DNA of 64,000 bases, taken from positions 1 through 64,000 of the forward strand of contig NZ_MQUR01000005.1 in assembly GCF_001953875.1 (NCBI RefSeq), in the 5' to 3' direction. The first letter of the stretch is position 1. Each line of letters begins with the position of its first letter. This document shows, piece by piece, positions 7,878 to 17,231 of the stretch. The position numbers and the translations under genes were made by a program. A model generated the notes under the pieces. The model did no database searches, was not told where the DNA came from, and worked only from the letters and a program-made list of their open reading frames with translations. The stretch comes from Streptomyces amritsarensis (GTDB lineage: Bacteria; Actinomycetota; Actinomycetes; Streptomycetales; Streptomycetaceae).

Positions 7878-10800
7878 GTGACCAAGACGCCGTTCACGCA
7901 CCTGCACGTCCACACCCAGTACTCGCTGCTGGACGGTGCCGCACGGCTGAAGGACATGTTCAACGCGTGCAACGAGATGGGCATGACGCACATCGCCATG
8001 TCCGACCACGGCAACCTGCACGGGGCCTACGACTTCTTCCACTCCGCGCAGAAGGCCGGGATCACACCGATCATCGGCATCGAGGCGTACGTCGCCCCCG
8101 AGTCCCGGCGCAACAAGCGCCGCATCCAGTGGGGCCAGCCCCACCAGAAGCGCGACGACGTCTCCGGCTCCGGCGGCTACACCCACAAGACGATCTGGGC
8201 GGCGAACGCCACCGGCCTGCACAACCTCTTCCGGCTGTCCTCCGACGCCTACGCCGAGGGCTGGCTCACCAAGTGGCCGCGCATGGACAAGGAGACCATC
8301 AGCAAGTGGTCCGAGGGGCTGATCGCCTCCACCGGCTGCCCCTCCGGCGAGCTGCAGACCCGCCTGCGCCTCGGCCAGTTCGACGAGGCCCTGAAGTCGG
8401 CCTCCGAATACCAGGACATCTTCGGCAAGGACCGCTACTTCCTGGAGCTGATGGACCACGGCATCGAGATCGAGCGCCGGGTCCGCGACGGACTGCTGGA
8501 GATCGGCAAGAAGCTCGGCATCCCGCCGCTGGTGACGAACGACTCGCACTACACCTACGCCAGCGAGGCCGCCGCCCACGACGCCCTGCTGTGCATCCAG
8601 ACCGGCAAGAACCTCTCGGACCCCGACCGCTTCCGCTTCGACGGCTCCGGCTACTACCTGAAGTCGACCGACGAGATGTACGCCATCGACTCCTCGGACG
8701 CCTGGCAGGAGGGCTGCGCCAACACCAAGCTGGTCGCGGACCAGATCGACACCGAGGGCATGTTCACGTTCCGGAACCTGATGCCGAAGTTCGACATCCC
8801 GGAGGGCTACACCGAGGTCACCTGGTTCCGCGAGGAGACCATGCGCGGCATGCACCGCCGCTTCCCCGGGGGCATCCCCGAGGACCGCATGAAGCAGGTC
8901 GAGTACGAGATGGACACGATCATCTCGATGGGCTTCCCCGGCTACTTCCTCGTCGTCGCCGACTTCATCATGTGGGCCAAGAACCAGGGCATCGCCGTCG
9001 GCCCCGGCCGAGGCTCCGCGGCCGGCTCGATCGTCGCCTACGCCATGGGCATCACCGACCTCGACCCGATCCCGCACGGCCTGATCTTCGAGCGCTTCCT
9101 CAACCCCGAGCGCGTCTCCATGCCCGATGTCGACATCGACTTCGACGAGCGTCGGCGCGTCGAGGTGATCCGGTACGTCACCGAGAAGTACGGCCAGGAC
9201 AAGGTCGCCATGATCGGCACCTACGGCACCATCAAGGCCAAGAACGCGATCAAGGACTCGGCCCGCGTCCTGGGCTACCCGTACGCCATGGGCGACCGCC
9301 TCACCAAGGCCATGCCCGCCGACGTCCTCGGCAAGGGCATCCCGCTCTCCGGCATCCTCGACCCCTCGCACCCCCGCTACAGCGAGGCCGGCGAGATCCG
9401 CAGCATGTACGAGAACGAACCCGACGTGAAGAAGGTCATCGACACCGCCCGCGGGGTGGAGGGCCTGGTCCGCCAGATGGGCGTGCACGCCGCCGGCGTG
9501 ATCATGTCCAGCGAGACGATCACCGACCACGTACCCGTCTGGGTGCGGCACACCGACGGCGTCACCATCACCCAGTGGGACTACCCGAGCTGCGAGTCGC
9601 TCGGCCTGCTGAAGATGGACTTCCTCGGCCTGCGCAACCTCACGATCATGGACGACGCCGTCAAGATGGTGAAGGCCAACAAGGGGATCGACATCGACCT
9701 CCTGGCCCTCCCGCTCGACGACCCCAAGACCTTCGAGCTGCTCGGCCGCGGCGACACCCTCGGCGTCTTCCAGTTCGACGGCGGGCCCATGCGCTCCCTG
9801 CTGCGCCTGATGAAGCCCGACAACTTCGAAGACATCTCCGCCGTGTCGGCCCTGTACCGCCCAGGCCCGATGGGCATGAACTCGCACACGAACTACGCCC
9901 TGCGCAAGAACAAGCAGCAGGAGATCACCCCGATCCACCCCGAGCTGGAGAAGCCGCTCGAAGAGGTGCTCGCGGTCACCTACGGCCTGATCGTCTACCA
10001 GGAGCAGGTGCAGAAGGCCGCCCAGATCATCGCCGGCTACTCGCTCGGCGAGGCCGACATCCTGCGCCGCGTCATGGGCAAGAAGAAGCCCGAGGAGCTG
10101 GCGAAGAACTTCACGATCTTCCAGGCGGGCGCCCGGAAGAACGGCTACAGCGACGAGGCCATCCAGAAGCTGTGGGACGTCCTGGTCCCCTTCGCCGGCT
10201 ACGCCTTCAACAAGGCCCACTCCGCCGCGTACGGCCTGGTCTCCTACTGGACCGCCTACCTCAAGGCGAACTACCCGGCCGAGTACATGGCCGGCCTGCT
10301 CACCTCGGTCAAGGACGACAAGGACAAGTCCGCGATCTACCTGAACGAGTGCCGCCGCATGGGCATCAAGGTGCTCCCGCCGAACGTCAACGAGTCCGAG
10401 TCGAACTTCGCCGCCCAGGGCGACGACGTGATCCTCTTCGGCCTCACCGCCGTCCGCAACGTCGGCCAGAACGTCGTCGACTCGATCATCAAGACCAGGA
10501 AGGCCAAGGGGAAGTACTCCTCCTTCCCCGACTTCCTCGACAAGGTCGAGGCCGTCGTCTGCAACAAGCGCACCATCGAGTCCCTGATCAAGGCCGGCGC
10601 CTACGACGAGATGGGCCACACCCGCAAGGGCCTGGTCGCCCACCACGAGTCGATGATCGACAACGTGGTCGCCGTCAAGCGCAAGGAGGCCGAGGGACAG
10701 TTCGACCTCTTCGGCGGAATGGGTGACGAGGGCGCCGGCGACGAGCCCGGCTTCGGCCTCGACGTGGAGTTCTCCGACGTCGAGTGGGAGAAGTCCTACC

Positions 10801-11420
10801 TGCTCGCCCAGGAGCGCGAGATGCTCGGCCTCTACGTCTCCGACCACCCGCTCTTCGGCCTGGAGCACGTGCTGTCCGACAAGACGGACGCCGGCATCTC
10901 CCAGCTGACCGGCGGCGAGCACTCCGACGGCGCCGTCGTCACCATCGGCGGCATCATCTCGGGCCTCCAGCGCAAGATGACCAAGCAGGGCAACGCCTGG
11001 GCCATCGCCACCGTCGAGGACCTGGCCGGCTCCATCGAGTGCATGTTCTTCCCCGCGACCTACCAGCTCGTCTCCACCCAGCTGGTCGAGGACACCGTCG
11101 TCTTCGTCAAGGGCCGCCTCGACAAGCGCGAGGACGTCCCCCGCCTGGTCGCCATGGAGATGATGGTCCCCGACCTCTCCTCGGCCGGCACCAACGCCCC
11201 CGTGGTCCTCACCATCCCGACGGTCAAGGTCACGCCCCCGATGGTGACCCGTCTGGGGGAGATCCTGCGCCACCACAAGGGCAACACCGAGGTCCGCATC
11301 AAGCTCCAGGGGCCCCGGACCACCACCGTGCTCCGCCTCGACCGGCACCGCGTCCAGCCCGACCCGGCCCTCTTCGGCGACCTGAAGGTCCTGCTCGGAC
11401 CGTCCTGCCTGGCCGGATAA
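7878..11420 (+). CDS. dnaE: DNA polymerase III alpha subunit
   Basis: Replicative polymerase catalytic subunit (C-family), 1180 residues, normal for DnaE1. The N-terminal PHP domain begins HLHVHTQYSLLDGA. The palm holds GPGRGSAAGSIVAY and the catalytic acidic motif PDVDIDFDE near residues 416-424. The C-terminal half includes FNKAHSAAYGLVSYWTAYLK, a helix-hairpin-helix region and an OB-fold (VTIGGIISGLQRKMTKQGNAWAIATVEDLAG). The start is GTG at 7878 with GGAG nearby. Monocistronic, ending in a strong terminator. The long open frame on the opposite strand is a codon-bias shadow. Confidence 0.98.
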   Translation: MTKTPFTHLHVHTQYSLLDGAARLKDMFNACNEMGMTHIAMSDHGNLHGAYDFFHSAQKAGITPIIGIEAYVAPESRRNKRRIQWGQPHQKRDDVSGSGGYTHKTIWAANATGLHNLFRLSSDAYAEGWLTKWPRMDKETISKWSEGLIASTGCPSGELQTRLRLGQFDEALKSASEYQDIFGKDRYFLELMDHGIEIERRVRDGLLEIGKKLGIPPLVTNDSHYTYASEAAAHDALLCIQTGKNLSDPDRFRFDGSGYYLKSTDEMYAIDSSDAWQEGCANTKLVADQIDTEGMFTFRNLMPKFDIPEGYTEVTWFREETMRGMHRRFPGGIPEDRMKQVEYEMDTIISMGFPGYFLVVADFIMWAKNQGIAVGPGRGSAAGSIVAYAMGITDLDPIPHGLIFERFLNPERVSMPDVDIDFDERRRVEVIRYVTEKYGQDKVAMIGTYGTIKAKNAIKDSARVLGYPYAMGDRLTKAMPADVLGKGIPLSGILDPSHPRYSEAGEIRSMYENEPDVKKVIDTARGVEGLVRQMGVHAAGVIMSSETITDHVPVWVRHTDGVTITQWDYPSCESLGLLKMDFLGLRNLTIMDDAVKMVKANKGIDIDLLALPLDDPKTFELLGRGDTLGVFQFDGGPMRSLLRLMKPDNFEDISAVSALYRPGPMGMNSHTNYALRKNKQQEITPIHPELEKPLEEVLAVTYGLIVYQEQVQKAAQIIAGYSLGEADILRRVMGKKKPEELAKNFTIFQAGARKNGYSDEAIQKLWDVLVPFAGYAFNKAHSAAYGLVSYWTAYLKANYPAEYMAGLLTSVKDDKDKSAIYLNECRRMGIKVLPPNVNESESNFAAQGDDVILFGLTAVRNVGQNVVDSIIKTRKAKGKYSSFPDFLDKVEAVVCNKRTIESLIKAGAYDEMGHTRKGLVAHHESMIDNVVAVKRKEAEGQFDLFGGMGDEGAGDEPGFGLDVEFSDVEWEKSYLLAQEREMLGLYVSDHPLFGLEHVLSDKTDAGISQLTGGEHSDGAVVTIGGIISGLQRKMTKQGNAWAIATVEDLAGSIECMFFPATYQLVSTQLVEDTVVFVKGRLDKREDVPRLVAMEMMVPDLSSAGTNAPVVLTIPTVKVTPPMVTRLGEILRHHKGNTEVRIKLQGPRTTTVLRLDRHRVQPDPALFGDLKVLLGPSCLAG

Positions 11421-11438
11421 CAGCGCCTGCCGCACGCA

Positions 11439-11477
11439 CGGAAGGGCCTGCACGGCGATGCCGGGCAGGCCCTTCCG
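11439..11477 (+). terminator. dnaE terminator
   Basis: A 13-bp perfect stem (11439-11451 and 11465-11477), 18 bases past the dnaE stop. It also lies just beyond the 3' end of the convergent small gene at 11510, so it may act for both. Confidence 0.82.
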
Positions 11478-11509
11478 GTTCCGGTCGTCACAGACCGACG
11501 CGAAGGGCG

Positions 11510-11671
11510 TCAGTTGTGGCCGAACTTCTTCTGCTTGCTCTTGTGGGCCAGGTCCATGGGACTGGGCGCCTGGGACGCGTGCTCGGGGGAATCCGACGAG
11601 CGCGACGTGTCGGGCCCGGACGAGCGGGCCTGCTGCTTCGCCGGCTGCTTCTGATTTTTGTTCTTGGCCAT
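11510..11671 (-). CDS. Small basic hydrophilic protein (53 aa)
   Basis: A 53-residue ORF. It starts MAKNKNQKQPAKQQ and ends MDLAHKSKQKKFGHN, rich in Lys, Gln and Ser with no hydrophobic segment. The ATG at 11671 is preceded by GGAGG at good spacing, and the composition is not that of a random high-GC shadow, which supports a real gene. It is probably intrinsically disordered and cationic, perhaps binding nucleic acid; no function is known to me. It is convergent with dnaE and shares the hairpin region between them. Confidence 0.72.
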   Translation of the reverse strand: MAKNKNQKQPAKQQARSSGPDTSRSSDSPEHASQAPSPMDLAHKSKQKKFGHN

Positions 11672-11891
11672 GGTGGAGCCTCCGTGAGGGTCTAGGGGCC
11701 AGGACCGCCTTCACACTCACACAGCGCCAGAAACCGCGCATTTTGGATCATTACTGCGCGTAGCCGCGGGCGGTTCGCCGCCGCCGCGTGAGATCCGCCA
11801 CGCCGATGATCGAGTTCCGGCCTTCAACACCCTTGAGGTCGGGCAGACTCGGGGAACCCGCGAAAACACATGGGGACCCCCAGGGAAGAGG

Positions 11892-13199
11892 GTGGAACGC
11901 GTGGACCGCTGCGTCGTCCTGGTGGACGCCGGCTACCTGCTGGGCGCCGCCGCCAGCCTTCTCGCCGGGGAGCCCTCCCGCTCCCGGATCACCGTCGACC
12001 ATGCCGCCCTCATCCAGAACCTGCGCGAGCGGGCCGAGGCCGACACCCAGCAGCCCCTCCTGCGCATCTACTGGTTCGACGGCGCACCCGACCGGGTGCC
12101 GCAGCCCGAACACCGCAGGCTGCGCGTCATGCCCCGCGTCACCGTCCGCCTCGGCGCCCTGACCCGCAGCGACGGCCGCTGGGCCCAGAAGGGCGTCGAC
12201 GCCGCCATGCACGCCGAGCTCACCGAGCTCGCCCGCAACCGCGCCTGTTCCGACGTGGTCCTCGTGACCGGCGACGGCGACCTGCTCCCCGGCCTGATGT
12301 CCGCGAAGGAGCACGGCGTCGCCGTCCACCTGTGGGCCGTCCAGGCCGCCGACGGCGACTACAACCAGTCCGAGGACCTCGTCGCCGAGGCCGACGAACG
12401 CCGCGTCCTCGACCGGGCCTGGATCACCCGCGCCGTCCGCGCCAAGGACCTCACCGGACTGTGCTCCCCGCCGCCCGCGCCCCGCCCCGACATCGCCGCC
12501 ATCCTCTCGGCCCCGCTGCCCGAGGCCGCACTCGCCGAGGCCGCCCGCAACGGCGCCGCCGCCCCCGCGGACGACGACCGGGAGGGCTCCTCCGTACCCC
12601 CTCCCACCACCCCCGCCGGCAGAAGCGTCCCCACGCCCAAGGACCTCGCCGGAGCCCTGCGCGCCCCCGGACCGCACGGCGGCCAGCAGGCCGCGGCGAG
12701 CACCACGCCGTCCCCCGCCAGCGCCCTGCGCTGGTCCTCCGACAAGGGCTGGATCGACCGCGCCGGACCCCTCGGCGAACCCGCCGAGACCGCCTCGCTG
12801 CCCACCCTCGCCCAGCTCACCAGCGCCGAACAGCGCTGGGCCGACCGGGAGGAGGACATCACCACCGTCGGCGGCGACCCGTTCGAGGTGGGACAGGTGT
12901 TCGCCCGCCGCTGGATGGAACGCCTCCCCGAAACCGTGCACCTGCAGAAACTGGCCACCATGTACCCGCGCATCCCGCACCGGATCGACGGCGAGCTGCT
13001 GCGCTACGCCGCCCGGTTCGGCCTGCTCGCGCACAAGGACGACCAGATCGACGAACACGACCGGTACGCCATCCGCGCCGGGTTCTGGAGGGAGATCGAC
13101 GTCCGCGCCGCCGCCGAGCACGTCGCCGCGGTCCCGGCCGCCGCGCCCGGAACCGGACCCGCCGACCTCGCCGCCCCGCTGACCCCGGCGGCCGAGTAG
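11892..13199 (+). CDS. NYN-domain putative ribonuclease
   Basis: A 435-residue protein whose N-terminal half is a NYN (PIN-like nuclease) domain. VVLVDAGYLL near residue 8, WAQKGVDAAMHAEL, and DVVLVTGDGDLLPGLMSAKEHG supply the conserved Asp metal ligands. NYN proteins are metal-dependent RNases or RNA processors. The C-terminal part has a Pro/Ala-rich linker (about 200-270) and a conserved domain (about 290-405) found in actinobacterial relatives. The start is GTG at 11892 or an in-frame GTG at 11901. It lies 28 bases upstream of an ABC transporter gene and may be co-transcribed. RNA target unknown. Confidence 0.85.
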   Translation: MERVDRCVVLVDAGYLLGAAASLLAGEPSRSRITVDHAALIQNLRERAEADTQQPLLRIYWFDGAPDRVPQPEHRRLRVMPRVTVRLGALTRSDGRWAQKGVDAAMHAELTELARNRACSDVVLVTGDGDLLPGLMSAKEHGVAVHLWAVQAADGDYNQSEDLVAEADERRVLDRAWITRAVRAKDLTGLCSPPPAPRPDIAAILSAPLPEAALAEAARNGAAAPADDDREGSSVPPPTTPAGRSVPTPKDLAGALRAPGPHGGQQAAASTTPSPASALRWSSDKGWIDRAGPLGEPAETASLPTLAQLTSAEQRWADREEDITTVGGDPFEVGQVFARRWMERLPETVHLQKLATMYPRIPHRIDGELLRYAARFGLLAHKDDQIDEHDRYAIRAGFWREIDVRAAAEHVAAVPAAAPGTGPADLAAPLTPAAE

Positions 13200-13227
13200 G
13201 GGCGGGAACCCCGTAGGCTGCTCCCTC

Positions 13228-14265
13228 GTGAGTACGGGCACAGCACAGGCGCAGAACGGCACGGCAGCGGCCGCGGGAGCGGCGCCGGACGTGGTCTGCG
13301 CGGTGCGTGACCTGGTCAAGACGTATCCCGCGGTACGCGGACGGCGCGGCGCCCCCGCCCTGCCCGAGACCCGCGCCAACGACGGCGTCAGCCTCGACGT
13401 CCGGCGCGGCGAGATCTTCGGCCTGCTCGGCCCCAACGGCGCCGGCAAGTCCACCCTGGTCCGCCAGCTCACCGGCCTGATGCGGCCCGACTCGGGCGCC
13501 GTGACCCTCCTCGGCCACGACCTCGTACGCCACCCCGGACGGGCCTCCCGGCTGCTCGCCTACCTCGGCCAGGAGTCCACCGCCCTCGACGAGCTCACGG
13601 TGGCACTGGCCGCCGAGACCACCGGACGGCTGCGCGGACTCGACGTACGGTCGGCACGCGCCGCGCGCGACGCCGTACTGGAGGAACTCGGCCTGACCGC
13701 CATCGCCGGGCGGCCCCTGAAGAAGCTCTCCGGCGGCCAGCGGCGCCTCGCCTGCTTCGCCACCGCGCTCGTCGGCGAGCGGCCCGTACTGGTCCTCGAC
13801 GAGCCCACCACCGGCATGGACCCCGTGGCCCGCCGGGCCGTCTGGGCGGCCGTGGACCGGCGCCGCGCACAGCACGGCGCGACCGTCCTGCTCGTCACCC
13901 ACAACGTCATCGAGGCCGAGACCGTCCTCGACCGGGTCGCCGTCATCGACCAGGGCAAGGTCATCGCCTGCGACACCCCCGCCGCGCTGAAGGCCCGGGT
14001 CTCCGGCGAGGTACGGCTGGAACTGGTGTGGCGCGAAGCCGCCCCGCTGGCGGTGCCCGAGGTCGCACGGCTGCGCGACCGGGCCGTCGAGTCGGGGCGC
14101 CGCTGGGTGCTCCGGCTGGCGCCCGACGAGGCCAGGGCGGCGGTGGCCTCGGTCACCGGCGGCCCGGCCTTCGCCGCGCTCGACGACTTCACCCTGGCCA
14201 CCCCCAGCCTGGAAGACGTGTACCTGGCCCTCGGCGGCAAGACGAAAGGGCTGGTGAAGTCGTGA
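13228..14265 (+). CDS. ABC transporter ATP-binding protein
   Basis: ATPase subunit of a two-component ABC exporter, 345 residues. Walker A GPNGAGKST, signature LSGGQRR, Walker B VLVLDEPT and a DrrA-like C-terminal extension are present. This group exports drugs, lipids or other hydrophobic compounds; substrate not deducible. The start is GTG at 13228. The 3' end overlaps the permease start by 4 bases (GTGA), so the two are translationally coupled. Confidence 0.93.
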   Translation: MSTGTAQAQNGTAAAAGAAPDVVCAVRDLVKTYPAVRGRRGAPALPETRANDGVSLDVRRGEIFGLLGPNGAGKSTLVRQLTGLMRPDSGAVTLLGHDLVRHPGRASRLLAYLGQESTALDELTVALAAETTGRLRGLDVRSARAARDAVLEELGLTAIAGRPLKKLSGGQRRLACFATALVGERPVLVLDEPTTGMDPVARRAVWAAVDRRRAQHGATVLLVTHNVIEAETVLDRVAVIDQGKVIACDTPAALKARVSGEVRLELVWREAAPLAVPEVARLRDRAVESGRRWVLRLAPDEARAAVASVTGGPAFAALDDFTLATPSLEDVYLALGGKTKGLVKS

Positions 14266-15134
14266 GCGACCGCACGACGGGAGCCGCCAGGGCCGCGCTC
14301 GCGCCCGACGCCCCACCGACACCCGCGCCCCAGGCCGTACCGGCCGGCGACACCCCGGCCCGCGCGCAGGCCGGGCAGCCCGCACCGCTGGCGCCCGCAG
14401 CGCGGTTCTTCCCCTCGCTGGCCGCGGTCTACCGGGCCCAGCTGTCCCGGGCCCGGGTGGCGCGGATACCGCTGCTGTTCGTGGCGACCTTCCAGTCCGT
14501 CGGGATCATGATCCTGATGCGGGGCGTCGTCGACGGAGGCTCGGAGGCCCGGGCCGTCGTGGCCGGCTCCTCGGTGCTCGTCGTCGCCTTCGTCGCGCTG
14601 AACCTGCTCGCGCAGTACTTCGGGCAGCTGCGGGCCGGCGGCGGACTCGACCACTACGCCACCCTGCCGGTGCCGCCCGCCTCGGTGGTGCTGGGCGCGG
14701 CCGCCGCGTACGCCTCCTTCACGCTGCCGGGGACGCTGGTCACCGCCGTCTTCGGGTGCCTGCTCTTCGGCCTGCCCCTGAGCGGCCTGTGGATCCTGGC
14801 CGCCGTGGTGCCGCTGGCCGGGGCCGCGCTGGCCGGGCTCGGTGCGGCGCTGGGGCTGCTGGCGCCGCGCCAGGAGCTCGCCACCCTCGCGGGACAGCTC
14901 GGCATGTCGGCCGCGCTGCTGCTGGGGGTGCTGCCGGCCGAGCGGATGCCGGCCGTGATCGTGTGGGCGCGGGACCTGCTGCCGTCCACGTACGGGGTGG
15001 AGGCGTTCGCCCGCACCTTCGAGGCGTCGCCGGACTGGGCCGCCGTCGTCTTCGACCTGGGCGTGTGCGCGGCCGTCGGGGTCCTCTCGCTCACCGTCGC
15101 GACCTGGGCGTACCGCCGGGCGGCCGTCCGCTGA
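14262..15134 (+). CDS. ABC-2 type transporter permease
   Basis: Membrane partner of the preceding ATPase, 290 residues. A disordered Pro/Ala-rich N-terminus (about 1-48) precedes six hydrophobic segments between about 65 and 285, typical of ABC-2 permeases. The GTG at 14262 overlaps the ATPase stop by 4 bases. An upstream in-frame extension lies inside the ATPase gene and is not credible. Likely efflux; substrate unknown. Confidence 0.9.
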   Translation: MSDRTTGAARAALAPDAPPTPAPQAVPAGDTPARAQAGQPAPLAPAARFFPSLAAVYRAQLSRARVARIPLLFVATFQSVGIMILMRGVVDGGSEARAVVAGSSVLVVAFVALNLLAQYFGQLRAGGGLDHYATLPVPPASVVLGAAAAYASFTLPGTLVTAVFGCLLFGLPLSGLWILAAVVPLAGAALAGLGAALGLLAPRQELATLAGQLGMSAALLLGVLPAERMPAVIVWARDLLPSTYGVEAFARTFEASPDWAAVVFDLGVCAAVGVLSLTVATWAYRRAAVR

Positions 15135-15162
15135 CGCCGCCGCCGGACACACCTGGCACGAT

Positions 15163-15855
15163 GTGGGGGTGACCGAAGCCGTGACCCCGCAGTCCCCGTT
15201 CGACCCGCCGCCGTCGCCGCCCGAGAAGCCGGGCGGCACCGCCGCGGCCGTCCGCCCGGAGGACATCCGCGACGGGGCCGTCGTGGCCCTCGTGGTCGGC
15301 GTGACCGGGCTGCTCCTCGGGCTGCTGTGGTGGTGGCTGGCGCCCCGGGTGCAGTTCGTCTCCAACGGGGAGGCGGTGTTCCTGCGCAACAGCGAGAGCG
15401 AGGCGCGGATCGCCGCCGACGGCACCTTCTTCCTGCTGGCGCTCGGGCTGGGCGTGCTCAGCGCCGTCGGCACCTTCCTGTGGCGCAGGGCCGGGGGTGT
15501 GCCGCTGGTGATCGGGCTCGCCGTCGGGTCCTGCTTCGCCGCGCTGGCGGGGTGGCGGTTCGGGCTGTGGCTCGGCTCGTCGTCGAGGGACCTGGCGGCC
15601 GCCGCGGCCGCGGCCGGCAAGGGGGTGCCGTTCGACGCGCCGCTGGAGCTGCTGGCCTACGGGGCGCTGCTGGCCTGGCCGATGACCGCCGTGCTGCTGC
15701 ACCTGGGGTTCACCGTGCTGTGGACGCCGCGGGATCCGGAGCCGGACCCGCTGTACGGATGGAGCGGCTCCTACCAGCCGGCGCCGCCGCTGGCCGAGCG
15801 GGCGCTGCCGCCGGCCGACACCGGTCCGACGGCGTCGGAAGCCCCGCGCGCCTGA
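15163..15855 (+). CDS. Membrane protein, DUF2567-like
   Basis: A 230-residue actinobacterial membrane protein with four hydrophobic segments (about 40-60, 88-108, 113-133 and 165-190) and Pro-rich N- and C-termini. It contains a conserved external stretch between helices 1 and 2 (RVQFVSNGEAVFLRNSESEA). It resembles DUF2567 proteins, whose function is unknown. It follows the permease by 28 bases and is probably co-transcribed. Starts are ambiguous: GTG at 15163 or 15169. Confidence 0.75.
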   Translation: MGVTEAVTPQSPFDPPPSPPEKPGGTAAAVRPEDIRDGAVVALVVGVTGLLLGLLWWWLAPRVQFVSNGEAVFLRNSESEARIAADGTFFLLALGLGVLSAVGTFLWRRAGGVPLVIGLAVGSCFAALAGWRFGLWLGSSSRDLAAAAAAAGKGVPFDAPLELLAYGALLAWPMTAVLLHLGFTVLWTPRDPEPDPLYGWSGSYQPAPPLAERALPPADTGPTASEAPRA

Positions 15856-15945
15856 CCCCTCCGTGGTGGTCGGCCGCTGACCCCGCCCCTTCTCCGTCCC
15901 CCGGGAGCACGGGCGGGAGCCCGGTGGAGGCTGCCGGGCCGGAGG

Positions 15946-16440
15946 TCAAGGGCGGGCGATCGGGGCCAGGGTGGCTTCGGTGAGGGCGGCCAGGTCCGCC
16001 GGGGAGAGTTCGATCTCCAGGCCGCGGCGGCCCGCCGAGCAGCAGATCGTGGGGTGGACCGTCGCCGACTCGTCGATCACCGTGCGCAGCCGCTTGCGCT
16101 GTCCCAGCGGGGAGATGCCGCCGCGGACGTAGCCCGTGGTGCGTTCCGCCAGGGTCGGGTCCGCCATCGCCGCCCGCTTGCCGCCCACCGCCGTCGCCAG
16201 CGCCTTCAGGTCCAGCGACCCCGACACCGGGACCACCGCCACCGTCAGGGCGCCGTCCACGTCCGCCACGAGGGTCTTGAAGACCTGCGTCGGCGAGACG
16301 CCCATGGCCTCGGCCGCCTCCTCGCCGTACGAGGGATGAGCCGGGTCGTGCTCGTAGGCGTGCGTGGTGAAGGCGACCCCGGCCGCCGTCAGGGCCGCGA
16401 TCGCCGGAGTGCCGGCCGCCTGCTTCGTCTTCTTCGCCAT
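15946..16440 (-). CDS. ybaK: YbaK/EbsC-type Cys-tRNA(Pro) deacylase
   Basis: A 164-residue trans-editing enzyme family member that hydrolyses mischarged Cys-tRNA(Pro). Characteristic segments are HPSYGEEAAEAMGVSPTQVFKTLV, VPVSGSLDLKALA, GYVRGGISPLGQRKRLRTVIDES and the C-terminal GRRGLEIELSPADL. The conserved Lys in FKTL and the GxxSPxG loop are intact. ATG at 16440. It lies 19 bases downstream of the Lon N-domain gene on the same strand. Confidence 0.93.
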   Translation of the reverse strand: MAKKTKQAAGTPAIAALTAAGVAFTTHAYEHDPAHPSYGEEAAEAMGVSPTQVFKTLVADVDGALTVAVVPVSGSLDLKALATAVGGKRAAMADPTLAERTTGYVRGGISPLGQRKRLRTVIDESATVHPTICCSAGRRGLEIELSPADLAALTEATLAPIARP

Positions 16441-16459
16441 CGGTCCCCCATCGGGCAGG

Positions 16460-17197
16460 TCAGTTGGGGCTCGTCGGAGCCCGGGTCAGGTCCACCGCCG
16501 GCAGCGACGGCAGATGACGGATCACGGCGGTCTCCGTGCGCAGCAGTTTCAGTTCCTCCGCCAGCCGTGTCGCCGTGTCCGGGGCCTGGAGCAGCCGCTG
16601 CCTCGCCGGGATGTCCAGCACCGCCGCCGCGGCCACCAGGTACGACACCACCGACGGCTCGTCGGGGAGTTCTGCGCCCGTCAGGGACCGCTCGCGGGCC
16701 CCGGCCAGCCGCTTCTGGTAGGTGCGGAAGGCCCGCAGCACCCCCTCCGCGAGGACCCCGGCGCCATCGCCCGCGTCCTCCGCCAGCTCCTCCAGCTCCG
16801 CCGTCAGGAAGGGGCCCGAGGCGTCGACCGAGAGCAGCCTGACCCGCGTCGTCCCGGTCGCCAGGACCTCGAAGCTGCCGTCCTCCCGCTCCCGGATCGT
16901 CGCCGCCTCGGCCACGCAGCCCACCCGGTGGAACGCCTGGATCGGATCCGCGCCGAAGCCCGCGGCCGGGCCCCGCTCGGGCAGCGCCGTCGGGTCCGGC
17001 AGGCCGGGCGCGGTCGGGGCCACCTCCCGGCCGTCGCGGATCGCGACGACCGCGAAACGACGAGGCTCGTCCTCGCCCGCCTTCAGCAGCTCGCGCATCA
17101 TGGCGCGATAACGCTCCTCGAAGACGTTCAGCGGGAGGACGAGTCCCGGGAACAGCACCGAGTTCAGCGGGAAGAGGGGCAGGCGAACGGTGGTCAC
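16460..17197 (-). CDS. Lon N-terminal (substrate-binding) domain protein
   Basis: A 245-residue stand-alone LON substrate-binding domain protein (COG2802 type) without ATPase or protease domains. The start LPLFPLNSVLFPGLVLPLNVFEERYRAM is diagnostic, followed by VAVVAIRDGRE-type strands and a helical C-terminal half (about 130-220). Members are proposed to recognise protein substrates; the mechanism is not established. Probably in an operon with ybaK downstream. Confidence 0.92.
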   Translation of the reverse strand: MTTVRLPLFPLNSVLFPGLVLPLNVFEERYRAMMRELLKAGEDEPRRFAVVAIRDGREVAPTAPGLPDPTALPERGPAAGFGADPIQAFHRVGCVAEAATIREREDGSFEVLATGTTRVRLLSVDASGPFLTAELEELAEDAGDGAGVLAEGVLRAFRTYQKRLAGARERSLTGAELPDEPSVVSYLVAAAAVLDIPARQRLLQAPDTATRLAEELKLLRTETAVIRHLPSLPAVDLTRAPTSPN

Positions 17198-17231
17198 GAC
17201 GCACAGCGTAATCGTCCGAAGACGCCCCCCG

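Noticed and set aside
7410..11741. 1443-codon open frame antisense to dnaE
   Set aside because: High-GC codon bias keeps the opposite strand open; composition is Val/Gly/Asp/Leu shadow and dnaE is certain.
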